DNA of 64,000 nt from assembly GCF_010729485.1 (NCBI RefSeq), contig NZ_AP022609.1, forward strand, positions 1,922,001-1,986,000, written 5' to 3'. Below, in pieces: positions 38,601 through 48,210 of the stretch. The position numbers and the translations under genes are program-made. Under the pieces are notes generated by a model that was not told where the DNA came from, did not search any database, and saw nothing but the letters and a program-made list of their open reading frames with translations. The stretch comes from Mycolicibacter hiberniae (GTDB taxonomy: Bacteria; Actinomycetota; Actinomycetes; Mycobacteriales; Mycobacteriaceae). The number at the start of each line of letters is the position of its first letter. The first letter of the stretch is position 1.

Positions 38601-39664
38601 TGCTCGCGATGCGGCGCCACCGCCGCCCGTTGCACCACCGTCACCCCGGCCCGCGCGGCCCCCAACACCGAACCCGCCACATCGAAATCCGGGTCATCGA
38701 CAATGACCAGCAGATGCCGTGCCGTCTCACCCGCCTCACCGGTGAACGCCGGACGCGACGCCAACTCCGGCGCCAACAACCCCACCAACTCCGCAGCAGT
38801 CGAAGCCAGGTAGCGGGCCGGGCCCACCCCATCGACAGAGCCGGCGATATCGGCATGCGGCAACCACTTCAACCACGACCACGCCGGCGACTCCAACTCC
38901 GGCGACGCCAACGCCACCCCCAACACCGTCGGGTCATGCCACGTCACCGCCTGAGCCACCCACGCCCGCAACGCCGCCCGCACCTCATCAGCGCCGTCCT
39001 CACCCTCACCGAGCACCGTGACCCGCGACACCTTCGCCACATCCAGCCCCACCGGCACATCACGCACCGTGCGCTGGGTGTCCAACAACGACCGCAACGC
39101 CGAATGCGAGACCGGCTCCAGATCAATCTCATCGGCGATATCGGCCACCCGCACCGCACTGGCCAACGGCACCGCATGCCGGCCTACCCGCACCACCAGG
39201 AAATCCTCGTCGTGCGGATCGCGCTCCCACTGCCGCCGCGAACCCGGCGCCGCCACCAAATCCACCGGATCCGGATGCGACCACTCCGCCGCCGCCCGCT
39301 GCTTAGCCGCCGCCCCGCGAATATTGTCCCGAACCACCGACAGATACCGCAGATAATCAGCCCGCTCAGCATCGATCTCAACGGTGCGAGTCTTCTTATC
39401 CCCACCCCGATAAATCCCCGCCGCCGCCACCAACAACGCAAACGGGAAGAACAACATCACCGGAGACACCAACCGCATCCCCGTCGCGACCATGGCAATC
39501 ACCATGCCCACAATCAACGCCACGATCACCACCGGCAACGCCCGCTGCAAAAACGACGCCGGCACCAACCGCGGCAACTCCGGCGGCGCCTCCACCGTGA
39601 TCGCACCCCGATCCACCGGCGGCACCGGCAACCGACGACGCGCCTCAAAAATCAAACGACTCAT
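35699..39664 (-). CDS. eccC: ESX-3-type EccC, FtsK/SpoIIIE-type secretion ATPase (single chain)
   Basis: The motor of the secretion system; 1,321 residues, close to EccC3. It starts [16 protein letters not shown] and has two membrane helices (about 42-64 and 69-84). Three ATPase domains follow: Walker A GMTGSGKS (486-493) with Walker B LFIVADEF (600-607), GGPKSGKT (836-843) and GDAKSGKT (1108-1115). The first domain keeps the classical acidic Walker B, as expected for the active site. The start overlaps eccB by ATGA. Base composition of the coding strand changes within the gene near 37.2 kb: upstream it is G/T-rich with many TTG leucines, downstream C/G-ending codons dominate. Confidence 0.96.
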   Translation of the reverse strand: MSRLIFEARRRLPVPPVDRGAITVEAPPELPRLVPASFLQRALPVVIVALIVGMVIAMVATGMRLVSPVMLFFPFALLVAAAGIYRGGDKKTRTVEIDAERADYLRYLSVVRDNIRGAAAKQRAAAEWSHPDPVDLVAAPGSRRQWERDPHDEDFLVVRVGRHAVPLASAVRVADIADEIDLEPVSHSALRSLLDTQRTVRDVPVGLDVAKVSRVTVLGEGEDGADEVRAALRAWVAQAVTWHDPTVLGVALASPELESPAWSWLKWLPHADIAGSVDGVGPARYLASTAAELVGLLAPELASRPAFTGEAGETARHLLVIVDDPDFDVAGSVLGAARAGVTVVQRAAVAPHREQYADPERPILRVTAGGVALDRWQGGAGWQRWVDAADSLGAAEAAHVARRLSRWDSNPTHAGLRSAGTRGATFTTLLGIADASRLDVPALWAPRSREEELRVPIGVTATGEPLYFDLKDEAEGGMGPHGLMIGMTGSGKSQTLMSILLSLLTTHSADRLIVIYADFKGEAGADIFRHFPQVVAVISNMAEKKSLADRFADTLRGEVARRELLLREAGRRVQGSAFNSVTEYEAAIAAGHDLAPIPTLFIVADEFTLMLADHPEYAELFDYVARKGRSFRIHILFASQTLDVGKIKDIDKNTSYRIGLKVASPSVSRQIIGVEDAYHIESGKEHKGEGFLVPAPGAAPIKFRSTYVDGIYDPPRQARSVVMHALPEPKLFTAAAVDSGAETVVVGEAEDEVLGPPRKLIATIGDQLAGYGPQAPPLWLPPLDEPIPLAQTLAGAGIGARQLRWPLGEIDKPFDMRRDPLVFDARSASGNLLIHGGPKSGKTTALQTFILSAAQLHSPREVSFYVLDYGGGQLRALQDLAHVGSVASGLEPERIRRTFGELEQLLTARQQREAFRDGSIGALNDGYGEVFLVIDNLYAFSRDNTDAFNTRNPLLAKVTELVNVGLAYGIHVVVTTPSWLEVPLAMRDGLGMRLELKLHDARDSNVRVAGALTRPAEAVPANQPGRGLTMAAEHFLIAQPDLGQIAAINARHPRLAAPPVRLLPTNLAPEEVGPIYPAPERIVIGVREEDLAPVQVDFTANPLLLVLGDAKSGKTTLLRHIIRTVREHSSGEQVAFTVIDRRLHLVDEPLFDDNEYTANVDRVIPAMLGLSALIGSRRPPAGLSAADLAAWRYEGHTHYLLIDDVDAIPDSPALTGPYAGQRPWTTLIELLSQAGDLGLRVIVTGRATGSGHALMTNTLLRRLNDLQATTLMLSGNPADSGKIRGQRFARLPAGRAILLNDNDEPTYLQLVNPHFSPTLTR

Positions 39665-41271
39665 CGTGACTCTCCCACATTCGACACCACGCCCAGCTCA
39701 CCAACCACACGACGACCCGGACGCGGATCCGGCGGCAACCCGTCATGAGCCAACAACGCATCAGCCCGCGACAGACTCGGCCCCGCGGCAAACTGCGACA
39801 GCACCGACCACGGCACCGGCAACACCGGCCCACTCAAACCCAACGCCGACACCGTGTCAGCACCGGCACCGCCAGGGCCGCCTTCGGTGCTGAGGCCGTA
39901 CCGCACACCGGTATCGGAGATCCAGAACAGCGATCCCGCCGGCTCCGAGGCCGGGGCCTGACCGACGGCCTGGGCGACATAGCCCAGGCCGGGCGTCAAT
40001 GCGACGCGGGCGGCGGTACGGCCAACCCCGGCCCCCACCAGATCCAATGTCGGAACACCCTCGCGCAGCGGCAGCGTCGAACCCGACAGCAACGTCAACG
40101 AACTGGTGCTCGCTCCCGCGGGCTTACTCCACTGCGCGCACGTCACCGGCGCCGACACCCCATCGACCACATGCAGCGGCTTGTCCGGGAACCGTGACAC
40201 ATCCAACTGCCGCGACACCGGCAACCGCGCAATGTCGTCAGCACCCAACACCGGCGGCCGCTCCAAACCGTGCGAATCAGTGTTACGCAACACCGCCGCA
40301 AGCACCCCGGAAATCGGCTGCAAACCGTCTTCCAAAACCGCGTAGTACTGGCGAACGGCATCGGAATTGTCCCCGATCTCGTGCGCGACGACGACCCCGC
40401 CGACGGGCACCGGTTCCGGCAGCCCATACCGCGGCGGAACTCCTGCCTCAGGAATGGCAGGCGGTACCAACGCCGGTGCCTCGGGGATCGCATTGAACAA
40501 TCCAGAGGCGATCGGGCGGGGCTTCACCGCACCCGCATCCAGGCCCAGGGCGGCGGTGATGGCGCGGTCGGCCAGGTCGATCCGGCTGCGCTTGCCGTCC
40601 CACAGCAGCCACGTCCCAGAACCGTTGTCGGCCAACACCGCGCGCTCAGCGCCCAGCGCCGCAGCCCGAGAGCCACTGCTGTCCAACGGCCCCGCGATCA
40701 CCGTCACCCCGACAGCCGAACCAGAAGCCGCGTCGCACACCGTCCACTCCGCATCGGTTTCGGTGCTTTGCACCGTGCGCTCGGGTGCACCCGGAATTCC
40801 CAACAGGTTGCCTCGCGGGAAGCTGTCCAATACAGCCGTCTTCACGGCTGTGGGGTTGGCCGGACGCCCGGCGATCAGGCGCGCCGACGTCAGGTTCAAC
40901 ACCGGGTGCAACTGCTCCCCGACCCGCACGTACAGCGCCGAGGTGGCGCGGTCGGACAGTATGACATCGTTGCCGGCCGATCCACCGGGGCGGATCAACG
41001 ACAGGACAAAGCAGCCGGCCAAACCGGCTACCAGCAGAACCGCCCCCATCAGCACCGCACGCGACTGCGCGCGCAGCGGCTCCACCAGCATCCGGGTGTC
41101 GTGCAGGGCAAGGCCGGCGGCGATCCGCCGCACAAGAAATCGCCATCCGCTGACCTGATGTTTGGTGACGAATCCGCGCCGGTACTCCACCCGGTCGGGG
41201 TTGTCGTTGACCGGGGTGCGCGAGGCGAACGAGCGCCGCTCCTCTTCCGGGTGATCGAACGGGGCGCTCAC
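39661..41271 (-). CDS. eccB: ESX-3-type EccB, membrane/periplasmic core component
   Basis: 536 residues from GTG 41271, against 538 in EccB3. The cytoplasmic N-terminus [21 protein letters not shown] and [19 protein letters not shown] are hallmarks of EccB3. One helix (about 72-93) is followed by the extracytoplasmic repeat domain with [22 protein letters not shown] and two conserved Cys (TVCDAAS and VTCAQW) that form a disulfide in the family. It overlaps eccA and eccC by 4 bp. The 3' third has the same G/T-rich codon style as the 5' part of eccC. Confidence 0.95.
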   Translation of the reverse strand: MSAPFDHPEEERRSFASRTPVNDNPDRVEYRRGFVTKHQVSGWRFLVRRIAAGLALHDTRMLVEPLRAQSRAVLMGAVLLVAGLAGCFVLSLIRPGGSAGNDVILSDRATSALYVRVGEQLHPVLNLTSARLIAGRPANPTAVKTAVLDSFPRGNLLGIPGAPERTVQSTETDAEWTVCDAASGSAVGVTVIAGPLDSSGSRAAALGAERAVLADNGSGTWLLWDGKRSRIDLADRAITAALGLDAGAVKPRPIASGLFNAIPEAPALVPPAIPEAGVPPRYGLPEPVPVGGVVVAHEIGDNSDAVRQYYAVLEDGLQPISGVLAAVLRNTDSHGLERPPVLGADDIARLPVSRQLDVSRFPDKPLHVVDGVSAPVTCAQWSKPAGASTSSLTLLSGSTLPLREGVPTLDLVGAGVGRTAARVALTPGLGYVAQAVGQAPASEPAGSLFWISDTGVRYGLSTEGGPGGAGADTVSALGLSGPVLPVPWSVLSQFAAGPSLSRADALLAHDGLPPDPRPGRRVVGELGVVSNVGESR

Positions 41272-43127
41272 GCCTTCACCTCCAGGCCCAGACCGCGCAG
41301 CAACGGCGCCACCGAGTTGCGAACGTCGTCAGCTGTGATCGTCATGAGCTCCTCATCGGTGAACGTCTCTGTGCCGGCGTGCTCGGAGTGGTCCAGCCGG
41401 AACTCGCGCTCCTCCTCGGAGCGTTCGACGAGGTTTCGCACGAACCGGCCGTTGCCGGCGATGTCGAGGCTGCGGCGGGCGACGCCGTTGGCGTCGGGGT
41501 GCGACGCCTCGGCCAGCTCCGCGAACAGCGCCTGCAAGTCCTGCTGCGCGGCAGGATCGAACACGCTGTCGCGGTGCTCGGCCATCACCGTTGCGATCTC
41601 GACCAGCTCCGCCGCCGTGTAGGACGGGAAGTCGATACTGCGGCTGAACCGGGAGCGCAGACCCTCGTTGGTGTCCAGGAACCGGTCCAGGTCAGCCCGG
41701 TAACCTGCGATGATCACCACCAGGCGGTCACGGTCGTTCTCCATGCGCGCCAGCAGGGTGTCGATGGCGATCAGACCGAAGTCGTTCTTGGCGCCGGTGG
41801 CCACCAGGGCGTAGGCCTCGTCGAGGAACAGCACACCGTCGAGCGCACTGTCGATGACGGCGTTGGTCTTGGCCTCGGTCTCACCGATGTGCTGGCCGAT
41901 CAGGTCGGCACGATGCACCTCGCGAACATTCTCCTTCTTCAGCAGCCCCAGACCGCAGTAGATCTTCGCCACCACGCGGGCGATCGTGGTCTTACCCGTC
42001 CCGGGAGGACCGGCGAAGACCAGGTGGTGGGCGCGCTGAGCGACGGCCAGCCCATGCTGCTCACGCCGGATGGCCATCGCCACTGAACTTTTCAGCCGCT
42101 GAACCTGGTCCTTGACCTCCTCGAGGCCGATGAACTCCGACAGTTCGCGCTCTGCCTCCGCCAATAGTTCGGCCTTGCGCTCTTGCGCGCCGGGATCGAT
42201 GAAGTCCGATTCGGTCGGCTCGGTGGCGGGGTCCCACGGATCGGTGCGCGCGGCGATCCGGTCAGCGGTGGTGGTGACGATCCCGAAGCTGTGGTCCAAC
42301 AGGGCCTCTTGGATCTGGTCGTTCTCCGGGTTGGCGGCATAGAGGTCCTGCAGCACCTCGGCCGCGGTCTCCTCATCGTCCTGCGCGCGCAGGATCAGCC
42401 CCTTGGCAAACGCCCCGTCCGTGGCCGCGACCGCGATCGGCCCCTCCGGCTCCTCCAGGTAGGACAACGCCGGCGCATACATGCCCAACCGCGCCAGCGC
42501 GGTGCCGAGCGCGATCTTGGCGGCATGGGAGAACAACGCATCCAAGTCGGTGTCGTTGACGATCGGGGTCAACAGCTTGACGACATCCGACCATCGCTCG
42601 GCGCGATAGTGGATCACCGTCGCGATCCAGCGGGCGTCACGGAAGTTCGGCCGGCGCTCGGCGATCTCGGTGGCGAGCCGGTACGCCTCTCCGTAGCGGC
42701 CGGCCGCTGCCAGCGCGCTCGCGTATGCCAGCTGGAAGTCGTGGGGATCGGTGGCACGGAACTGCAGGTACAGGCCAGAGTCGTAGGTGAAACCCAGCGC
42801 ACCCTGCTGTAGGTCCAGGCGCCGCTGCAGAGCGCCCAGGGTCGGTGCGGTACGCCACACCGCTTCCAGCGCGCGTGCTGAAGTGTCTCCAGCCGCTGCC
42901 AGGCCCACCCACGCATCGCATTGCTCATGGGCGACCCGAGTCAGCGCCGCGAAGCCGGTGCGGGCAGCGGCCAGGTCGGCGGGCCGTTTCCGACCGTGGA
43001 CCGCGATGCCCAGCGCTCGACTGCAGGTGGCAAACCGGCTGACGATGTCTGCATCCACCCGGGTTGTGCGAGTACGTGCCTCCAGCACGCCTACGTCACG
43101 GTTACTCATCCTCGAATCACTTCCCAC
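41268..43127 (-). CDS. eccA: ESX-3-type EccA, cytosolic AAA+ ATPase
   Basis: Cytosolic ATPase thought to act on substrate-chaperone complexes. Up to 619 residues from GTG 43127; an in-frame ATG at 43109 (MSNRDV) is an equally plausible start. The N-terminal half is TPR-like helices. The AAA+ domain has Walker A GPPGTGKT (373-380), Walker B VLFLDEAYAL (432-441), the sensor region LLARMENDRDRLVVIIAGY and EGLRSRFSRSIDFP. It belongs to the CbxX/CfqX-type EccA family. In this locus it lies directly downstream of the dioxygenase gene, not first as in the usual ESX-3 operon. EccA is thought to free PE/PPE from EspG, which is missing here. Confidence 0.94.
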   Translation of the reverse strand: MGSDSRMSNRDVGVLEARTRTTRVDADIVSRFATCSRALGIAVHGRKRPADLAAARTGFAALTRVAHEQCDAWVGLAAAGDTSARALEAVWRTAPTLGALQRRLDLQQGALGFTYDSGLYLQFRATDPHDFQLAYASALAAAGRYGEAYRLATEIAERRPNFRDARWIATVIHYRAERWSDVVKLLTPIVNDTDLDALFSHAAKIALGTALARLGMYAPALSYLEEPEGPIAVAATDGAFAKGLILRAQDDEETAAEVLQDLYAANPENDQIQEALLDHSFGIVTTTADRIAARTDPWDPATEPTESDFIDPGAQERKAELLAEAERELSEFIGLEEVKDQVQRLKSSVAMAIRREQHGLAVAQRAHHLVFAGPPGTGKTTIARVVAKIYCGLGLLKKENVREVHRADLIGQHIGETEAKTNAVIDSALDGVLFLDEAYALVATGAKNDFGLIAIDTLLARMENDRDRLVVIIAGYRADLDRFLDTNEGLRSRFSRSIDFPSYTAAELVEIATVMAEHRDSVFDPAAQQDLQALFAELAEASHPDANGVARRSLDIAGNGRFVRNLVERSEEEREFRLDHSEHAGTETFTDEELMTITADDVRNSVAPLLRGLGLEVKA

Positions 43128-43159
43128 TCAAAGCTGTACGGCCCGGCTCGAACGGTGGC

Positions 43160-44125
43160 TTACGCCACCGCTCGAGCTTCTCCGATAACGGAATACGCCG
43201 AAGCGTCACCCTGGAAGACGCGGCTGCGTTCGCCCTTGACGCTGACCGGAATGTCGCCGGCAAGGGTGATTCGGTGCAACCGCCGGTGCTCCTGTCCGAA
43301 GTCGGCGACTCCGTAGTGCTGGGTGGCGCGGTTGTCCCAGATGGCCAGGTCGCCCAGTTGCCAGTTCCACCGGATCGTGTTCTCGGGACGGGTGATTCGC
43401 TCCTGGAAGAGCTGGAAGAGCACGCGCGACTCGGAGCTCTTGACGTCGGAGATTCGCTGCACGAAGTTACCCAGGAGCAGGGAACGTTCCCCGCTCTCGG
43501 GGTGCACCCGCACCACGGGGTGCTGCGTCTCGTACGTGGTGGAGTTGAACGTCTGGATGTAGTTCAGGAACTCCTCCGACTTCAGCAGTTCGGCATACTT
43601 CTCGAGCTGCTTGGAGTCCGTCAGATCCAGCTGCGTGTAGTCGAAGGCGTTGCTGTGCACCGCCCAGAGCTCGTCCGCCAGCCGTGCCAGCGGCTCGGGC
43701 AGCTCCTGGTAAGCGGTGACGGTGTTGGCCCACAGTGTCGTCCCGCCGTAGGACGGCAACTCCACGGCCCGCAGCAGTGATGCCTTGGGAACGCGGTCCA
43801 CGAACGTGACGTCGGTGTGCCAGCTGTTGGCGCTGGTGCCGCCGAAGGAGTCGATGGGAAGAATCGCGCCCTCGCCCTTCAGCAGCGGATGCGGGGCCGT
43901 CGGGGTGCCCAGCAAGTTAGCGAACTCGGCCTGACTGGCATCGTCGAGATGGTGCTGCCCACGGAAGAAGATGACCTTGTGGGCCACCAAAGCGTCGTTG
44001 ATCGCGGTGACGGTCTCGTGGTCCAGGTCACCGCCCAACCGGACTCCGTCGATCCGGGCACCGATGTATTCCCCGAGTTTCACCACGTCCAAGTCGGCGC
44101 GGGTGGACAACGATTGGCTGGACAT
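43160..44125 (-). CDS. Fe(II)/2-oxoglutarate-dependent alkylsulfatase-type dioxygenase (TauD family, Rv3406-like)
   Basis: 321 residues of the TauD family. The metal triad is His103 and Asp105 (NSWHTDVTF) and His270 ([10 protein letters not shown]). The 2-oxoglutarate-binding Arg is in [12 protein letters not shown]. Long stretches match Rv3406 of M. tuberculosis, a type II sulfatase that oxidises alkyl sulfates to aldehyde plus sulfate ([60 protein letters not shown]). Compared with my memory of that protein there is an extra segment around residues 165-195. It lies inside the ESX operon between esxH and eccA, 33 bp before the latter. Taurine or another sulfonate remains an alternative substrate. 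Confidence 0.9.
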   Translation of the reverse strand: MSSQSLSTRADLDVVKLGEYIGARIDGVRLGGDLDHETVTAINDALVAHKVIFFRGQHHLDDASQAEFANLLGTPTAPHPLLKGEGAILPIDSFGGTSANSWHTDVTFVDRVPKASLLRAVELPSYGGTTLWANTVTAYQELPEPLARLADELWAVHSNAFDYTQLDLTDSKQLEKYAELLKSEEFLNYIQTFNSTTYETQHPVVRVHPESGERSLLLGNFVQRISDVKSSESRVLFQLFQERITRPENTIRWNWQLGDLAIWDNRATQHYGVADFGQEHRRLHRITLAGDIPVSVKGERSRVFQGDASAYSVIGEARAVA

Positions 44126-44249
44126 AAAACTTCTCCTTTATTGGTCTGGCTGGTTCATGAAAGAGTCGAGCCGGCGCGCGGTAATCCGGCGCGTCTGCTG
44201 GCCTAATGCGTTTCGGCGGAATTATTTTCGAATGAGATCGGGCCAGATG

Positions 44250-44537
44250 TCAGCCCCAGCGGGCAGCCTCGGCAGTGTCGCGGGCCAGCATCGCCAAGGT
44301 GTTGGTCTCATGGGTGGTGGCCATCGCACGGTAGACCAGCACCAACTCCTCCATGGCCTGATTCCACTGCGCCTGCCACGCCTGATACGTCGTACCCGTA
44401 TCGCCCTGCCATGCCGCCGACAATGCCGCCTGCTCAGCGGCGATATCAGCGCCGACGGCTTGCAACGTCGCTGCGTGCCCATTCATCTCCCCAGCGTGCG
44501 CAAGCATCGCCGGGTAGTTGTACAGAATCTGTGACAT
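44250..44537 (-). CDS. esxH: EsxH-like WXG100 protein (TB10.4 group) with altered zinc site
   Basis: 95 residues from ATG 44537, which has AAGGGA eight bases upstream (a GTG one codon earlier is possible). The sequence follows EsxH/EsxR closely: [35 protein letters not shown] (WxG turn) and [20 protein letters not shown]. Of the four EsxH zinc ligands, His14, His76 and Glu77 are present, but residue 70 is Arg (VYRAM) instead of His. It pairs with the EsxG-like product encoded 17 bp upstream. No espG follows, unlike ESX-3. Confidence 0.94.
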   Translation of the reverse strand: MSQILYNYPAMLAHAGEMNGHAATLQAVGADIAAEQAALSAAWQGDTGTTYQAWQAQWNQAMEELVLVYRAMATTHETNTLAMLARDTAEAARWG

Positions 44538-44554
44538 CACTCAATCCCTTCTGC

Positions 44555-44848
44555 TCAGAACCCGGTGTAGGTGCTCGCCGCGGCCGCATCGGCAGCCACG
44601 TAGGTACCGCTGGCATCCGCCAGATTGGCCTGAGCCAGATCCAGCAACACGTTCACGCGCGCCGCCAAGGCCACAAACCGGGCGTGCGAACCCTGAAACG
44701 CTGCAGCCGCCTCACCCAGATGAAACGCCTGCGCCGCCAACGCCGTTTGTTCTGCCTGCGCCATCGTCGACCGCATCAACGCCGCCTTGGCACCGAATGC
44801 CGACTCCGACGCCACCAACTGCGGAATATGCGCATCCAACAGACTCAT
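44555..44848 (-). CDS. esxG: EsxG-like WXG100 partner protein
   Basis: 97 residues, the exact length of EsxG. Starts MSLLDAHIPQLVASESAFG, contains AFQGSHARF at the turn (no Trp, as in EsxG) and ends YVAADAAAASTYTGF, which includes the YxxxD secretion signal. The ribosome binding site is GGAGAT. It forms a heterodimer with the EsxH-like protein; EsxG/EsxH pairs are ESX-3 substrates linked to iron and zinc uptake and host phagosome effects. Confidence 0.95.
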   Translation of the reverse strand: MSLLDAHIPQLVASESAFGAKAALMRSTMAQAEQTALAAQAFHLGEAAAAFQGSHARFVALAARVNVLLDLAQANLADASGTYVAADAAAASTYTGF

Positions 44849-44892
44849 CGCTTATCTCCTGTCCACTTCGATTGCCTTGTGTTCACCGACCC

Positions 44893-46482
44893 TCAACTCT
44901 CTTCGTTATCTGCGGCTCCTTCAGTCGATGGACCGGTCCAGCTGGCCGGCAACAGTGGCTCGCTGGGAACGTCATTGAAGGAGTCGCGGACCAGGGTGGC
45001 CAATCCCGCCTCTTGCACACCGTGTTTGACGATGTTTCCGCCGAACCCGATCGCACCCGCGCTCCCCTGCGAAGCGATCGGGCTGCCGCCCGCCGGCGAT
45101 TCCCATTCGGCGTCCACTTCGACGTTCATGTCGGCGAATTGGTGTCCGTGATCACGAATCTGCGTACGCCGTCGCCGCCGCGCCCGTGAGGCTCGTCGCG
45201 CCGCCGACTCCTCTGCCGCCGAGTCCGACGCCGGACTCTTCGCCTGCGCGCCGGTGCCGGTTCCGGTCCGGTTGTTCGAATCGAATCCGACACCGGGACC
45301 GCCGCCGAATCCGATCATGTACGGAAAGGCGAATCCAGCGGCGGGAGCAGCCGCTGCGGGCGCCGGCGGAGATGCCCCGCCCGGAGCGCTGGCCGGAGGA
45401 GCGGCTGCCGGGGACCCGGTGGCCGGGACGGACCCGGCCACCACGCTCACCACGTGCCCATGCGAGCCCGTCGTGACCGGCGCGGCGGGGGCTGCTGCAA
45501 CTTCAGCGACCGCGTCGATCATCATGGGCAGCGCGAACGGCCGCGGCAGGGCTGCCAGGGCCGAAAGCGCGCTCAGGCTGGCAAACGGCGAGGCAAGGCT
45601 GGAGGAGATCGCAACGCCCAGCTCGATCGCGGTCAGCGGATGCGCCAGCAACCACGGTGCGAGGGTCACCGGGTTGAGCAGCAGCAGCGCTACTTCGGGG
45701 TTCTCCGCAAAATTAGCGACGATGTAGTCGATCTCCTGGATCTGAGTCAACGTGTTCTTGAGCCAGTACGCCAACGTCAACGGGTTGGTGTAGGCGTTAT
45801 AGGGCAGGCCGTCGATGGTGCCCGTCACCGGATCCCAGCGGAGGCCGAAGACCGCATGCACCACGTCGGAGATGCCTTCGAGGAAGGGATCGGTCCATCG
45901 GCGGGCAGGGTCCCACGGGTCCGACGAATCCGCGGCACCCGCCGAGGCGAGGATCGCCGGCGCCGCAGGGGTCGGCGGGATCGACGCGGCTGCGGCGCCG
46001 GCGACCGCCTGGTAGGTGCTCATCGTCGTGGCGGCCTGGACCCACATCCGCGCGTAGTCAGCCTCGTTGAGCGCGATCGGAACGGTGTTGACCCCGAAGA
46101 AGTTCGTCGCCAACAACACTCCGTGCGCGGCGTGATTGGCGGCCAGTTCGGCCATCGTGGGCATCGCCGCCAACGCGGTGATGTAGGCGGCCGCCACGCT
46201 CTCATGCTGGGCGGCCGCCGCGGCACTGTCGGCGCTGGCCTGCGTCAGCCACGCCAGGTAGGGAGCGTGTGCGGTCACGTAGGTTTGCGCGCTCGGCCCT
46301 TGCCACACCCCGGCCTGTACCGCAGCAAGCACCTCACCGAGTTCGGTGGCTGCTGACGCGTACTCTGCGCTCAGCGCTTTCCACGTCCCGGCCGCGGCCA
46401 GCACCGGACCCGGACCCGGGCCACTGCTCAGCAGCGTGGAATGGACCTCCGGCGGCAACGCCATCCACGTCGGGGCGGTCAT
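44893..46482 (-). CDS. PPE protein, PPW subgroup (PPE4-like), second of a tandem pair
   Basis: 529 residues. The PPE domain begins [21 protein letters not shown] and contains the WQG turn and [21 protein letters not shown]. The Ala/Pro-rich middle is followed by a very basic patch ([18 protein letters not shown]). The C-terminus has IGFGGN and PLLPASW, matching the GFxGT and PxxPxxW signature of the PPW subgroup, as in PPE4 of ESX-3. It is a clear paralogue of the upstream PPE over its whole length. Its ATG overlaps the stop of a small esxG relic by 4 bp. Confidence 0.93.
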   Translation of the reverse strand: MTAPTWMALPPEVHSTLLSSGPGPGPVLAAAGTWKALSAEYASAATELGEVLAAVQAGVWQGPSAQTYVTAHAPYLAWLTQASADSAAAAAQHESVAAAYITALAAMPTMAELAANHAAHGVLLATNFFGVNTVPIALNEADYARMWVQAATTMSTYQAVAGAAAASIPPTPAAPAILASAGAADSSDPWDPARRWTDPFLEGISDVVHAVFGLRWDPVTGTIDGLPYNAYTNPLTLAYWLKNTLTQIQEIDYIVANFAENPEVALLLLNPVTLAPWLLAHPLTAIELGVAISSSLASPFASLSALSALAALPRPFALPMMIDAVAEVAAAPAAPVTTGSHGHVVSVVAGSVPATGSPAAAPPASAPGGASPPAPAAAAPAAGFAFPYMIGFGGGPGVGFDSNNRTGTGTGAQAKSPASDSAAEESAARRASRARRRRRTQIRDHGHQFADMNVEVDAEWESPAGGSPIASQGSAGAIGFGGNIVKHGVQEAGLATLVRDSFNDVPSEPLLPASWTGPSTEGAADNEES

Positions 46483-46577
46483 GTCAGCCGCCCCGGTTCG
46501 GACGGCTCAGGCCGCCGCTCGATCCCCAGCGCCGATTCCGCCCCCAACGGCGCAACCGGCGCATCCAACAAACTCAC
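46479..46577 (-). pseudogene. esxG relic (32 codons) between the two PPE genes
   Basis: From GTG 46577, with GGAGAT five bases upstream, the reading VSLLDAPVAPLGAESALG lines up with the EsxG start MSLLDAHIPQLVASESAFG (identical SLLDA, L, A, ESA, G). After about 18 codons similarity stops, and the frame ends in TGA overlapping the ATG of the downstream PPE gene. It is the leftover 5' end of an ancestral esxG copy; it could now act as a leader peptide that couples translation to the PPE gene. Confidence 0.7.
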
Positions 46578-46625
46578 GGTCTATCTCCATTTCGACGTTG
46601 ATTGCCTTGCTTCACCCACGGTCAG

Positions 46626-48209
46626 TCACTGCGGTGGTGACCCACCTGCCCCGTTGCTGGACTGACCGGTCCAGGTGCTCGGCATCAACGGCTCAATGGG
46701 AAGACCATTGAAGGAATCACCGGCGAGGGTGGCTAAACCTGCCTCTTGCGCATCGTGTTTGACAACACCGCCGCCGAAGCCGCGTTGTCCCGCGCCCCCC
46801 TGGGAGGCGCTCGGACCGTCATCCGGCGTCTCCCACTCCGGGTCGGCATCCATGTCGGCGTACTGGCGCGCCTGCTCATTCAGCTGGGCACGTCGGCGCC
46901 GTCGGTTCCGGGCCTGCCGCCGCGCCGCCGACTCCTCCGCGGCGGAGTCCGAAGCCGGGCTTTTCGCCTGCGCGCCGGTGCCGTTTCCGGTCCGGTTGTT
47001 GGTATTGAATCCGACTCCGGGACCGCCGCCGAAACCGATCATGTAGGGGAACACGGCACCCATGCCCGCCGCCGCCGGGGCAGCCGGCGCCGGTGCCGAT
47101 CCGGCCGGGGCGCTCGCCGGCGGCGCTGCCGCCGGGGACCCCGTCGCGGGCACGGATGCGGACACACTCACCAGATGCAGGTTCGAGCCCGTCGTCACCG
47201 GCACGCCCGGCGCCGAAGCGGTCTCGGGAACCACGTCGACCAGAAGGGGCAGGTCGAACGGCCGCGGCAGGTTGGCCAGGGCGGACAACGCACTGAGGCT
47301 CGCAAACGGTGCGGCAAGGCTCGCGGAGATCGCGGCGCCCAACTCGATGGCGACCAGGGGATGCGCCAGCAGGAATGTCGCGAGGTTCGCCGGGTTGAGC
47401 AGGAGCAGCGCCACTTCCGGGTGCAGTCCCACGTTGCTGATGACGTAGTCGAGCTCCTGGATGAGGGTCACCGTGTTCTTCACCCAGTACGACAGGGTCA
47501 GCGGGTTGACATGCACCGAATAGGGCAGCCCTTCGACGGTGCCGGCCGCTGGGTCCCAGCTGATCCCCACCCACCGCAGTACCTCGGCGATACCTTCCAG
47601 GAACGGGTCGGTCCAGGTGTGTGCGGGACCCCACGGGTCCGCCGCATCCGCCGATCCAGCTGAGGCCTCCGTCTTGAGGATCGCCGGCGCCGGAGGGGTC
47701 GGCGGCGCCGACGCGACCGCGGCACCCGCGACCGCCTGGTAAGTGCTCATCGTGGTGGCCGCCTGAACCCACATTCGCGCATAGTCGGCCTCGTTGAGCG
47801 CGATCGGGACCGTGTTGATCCCGAAGAAGTTGGTCGCCACCAGTACCCCGTGAACGGTGTGATTGGTGGCCAGTTCCGCCAGCGTCGGCATCGTTGCCAA
47901 CGCGGCGGTGTAGGCGGTGGCCACGGTCTCGTGCTGGGCGGCCACCGCGGCACTGTCGGCGGTCGCCTGCGTCAGCCATGTCAGATAGGGCGCATTCGCG
48001 GCCGCGTAGGACTCCGCGCTCGGCCCCCGCCACGCGCCGGCTTGAACCGCTCCCAGCACCTCGCTCAGTTCTGCTGCGGTCGCTGCGTATTCGGCGCTGA
48101 GCGCATTCCATGTCCCGGCCGCCGCCAGCACTGGGCCAACGCCTGGCCCGCTGCTCAGCAGTGTCGAATGCACCTCCGGGGGCAGTGCCATGTACGCCGG
48201 AGCGGTCAC
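46626..48209 (-). CDS. PPE protein, PPW subgroup (PPE4-like), first of a tandem pair
   Basis: 527 residues from GTG 48209, one base after the PE stop codon ([21 protein letters not shown]). The PPE domain has RGPSAESYAAANAPYLTWL and [21 protein letters not shown]. Then come a hydrophobic middle (LNPANLATFLLAHPLVAIELG), an Ala/Pro-rich linker, a basic cluster (RRQARNRRRRRAQLNE) and the PPW signature RGFGGG plus PLMPSTW. Position after a PE gene and before esxG/esxH is the arrangement of PE29-PPE48-PPE47-esxS-esxR in M. tuberculosis, an ESX-3-related cassette. Confidence 0.93.
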   Translation of the reverse strand: MTAPAYMALPPEVHSTLLSSGPGVGPVLAAAGTWNALSAEYAATAAELSEVLGAVQAGAWRGPSAESYAAANAPYLTWLTQATADSAAVAAQHETVATAYTAALATMPTLAELATNHTVHGVLVATNFFGINTVPIALNEADYARMWVQAATTMSTYQAVAGAAVASAPPTPPAPAILKTEASAGSADAADPWGPAHTWTDPFLEGIAEVLRWVGISWDPAAGTVEGLPYSVHVNPLTLSYWVKNTVTLIQELDYVISNVGLHPEVALLLLNPANLATFLLAHPLVAIELGAAISASLAAPFASLSALSALANLPRPFDLPLLVDVVPETASAPGVPVTTGSNLHLVSVSASVPATGSPAAAPPASAPAGSAPAPAAPAAAGMGAVFPYMIGFGGGPGVGFNTNNRTGNGTGAQAKSPASDSAAEESAARRQARNRRRRRAQLNEQARQYADMDADPEWETPDDGPSASQGGAGQRGFGGGVVKHDAQEAGLATLAGDSFNGLPIEPLMPSTWTGQSSNGAGGSPPQ

Positions 48210-48210
48210 G

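Noticed and set aside
38222..39748. 508-residue frame on the + strand opposite eccC
   Set aside because: Composed almost only of Arg, His, Pro and Thr, an artefact of the A/C-rich strand of eccC.
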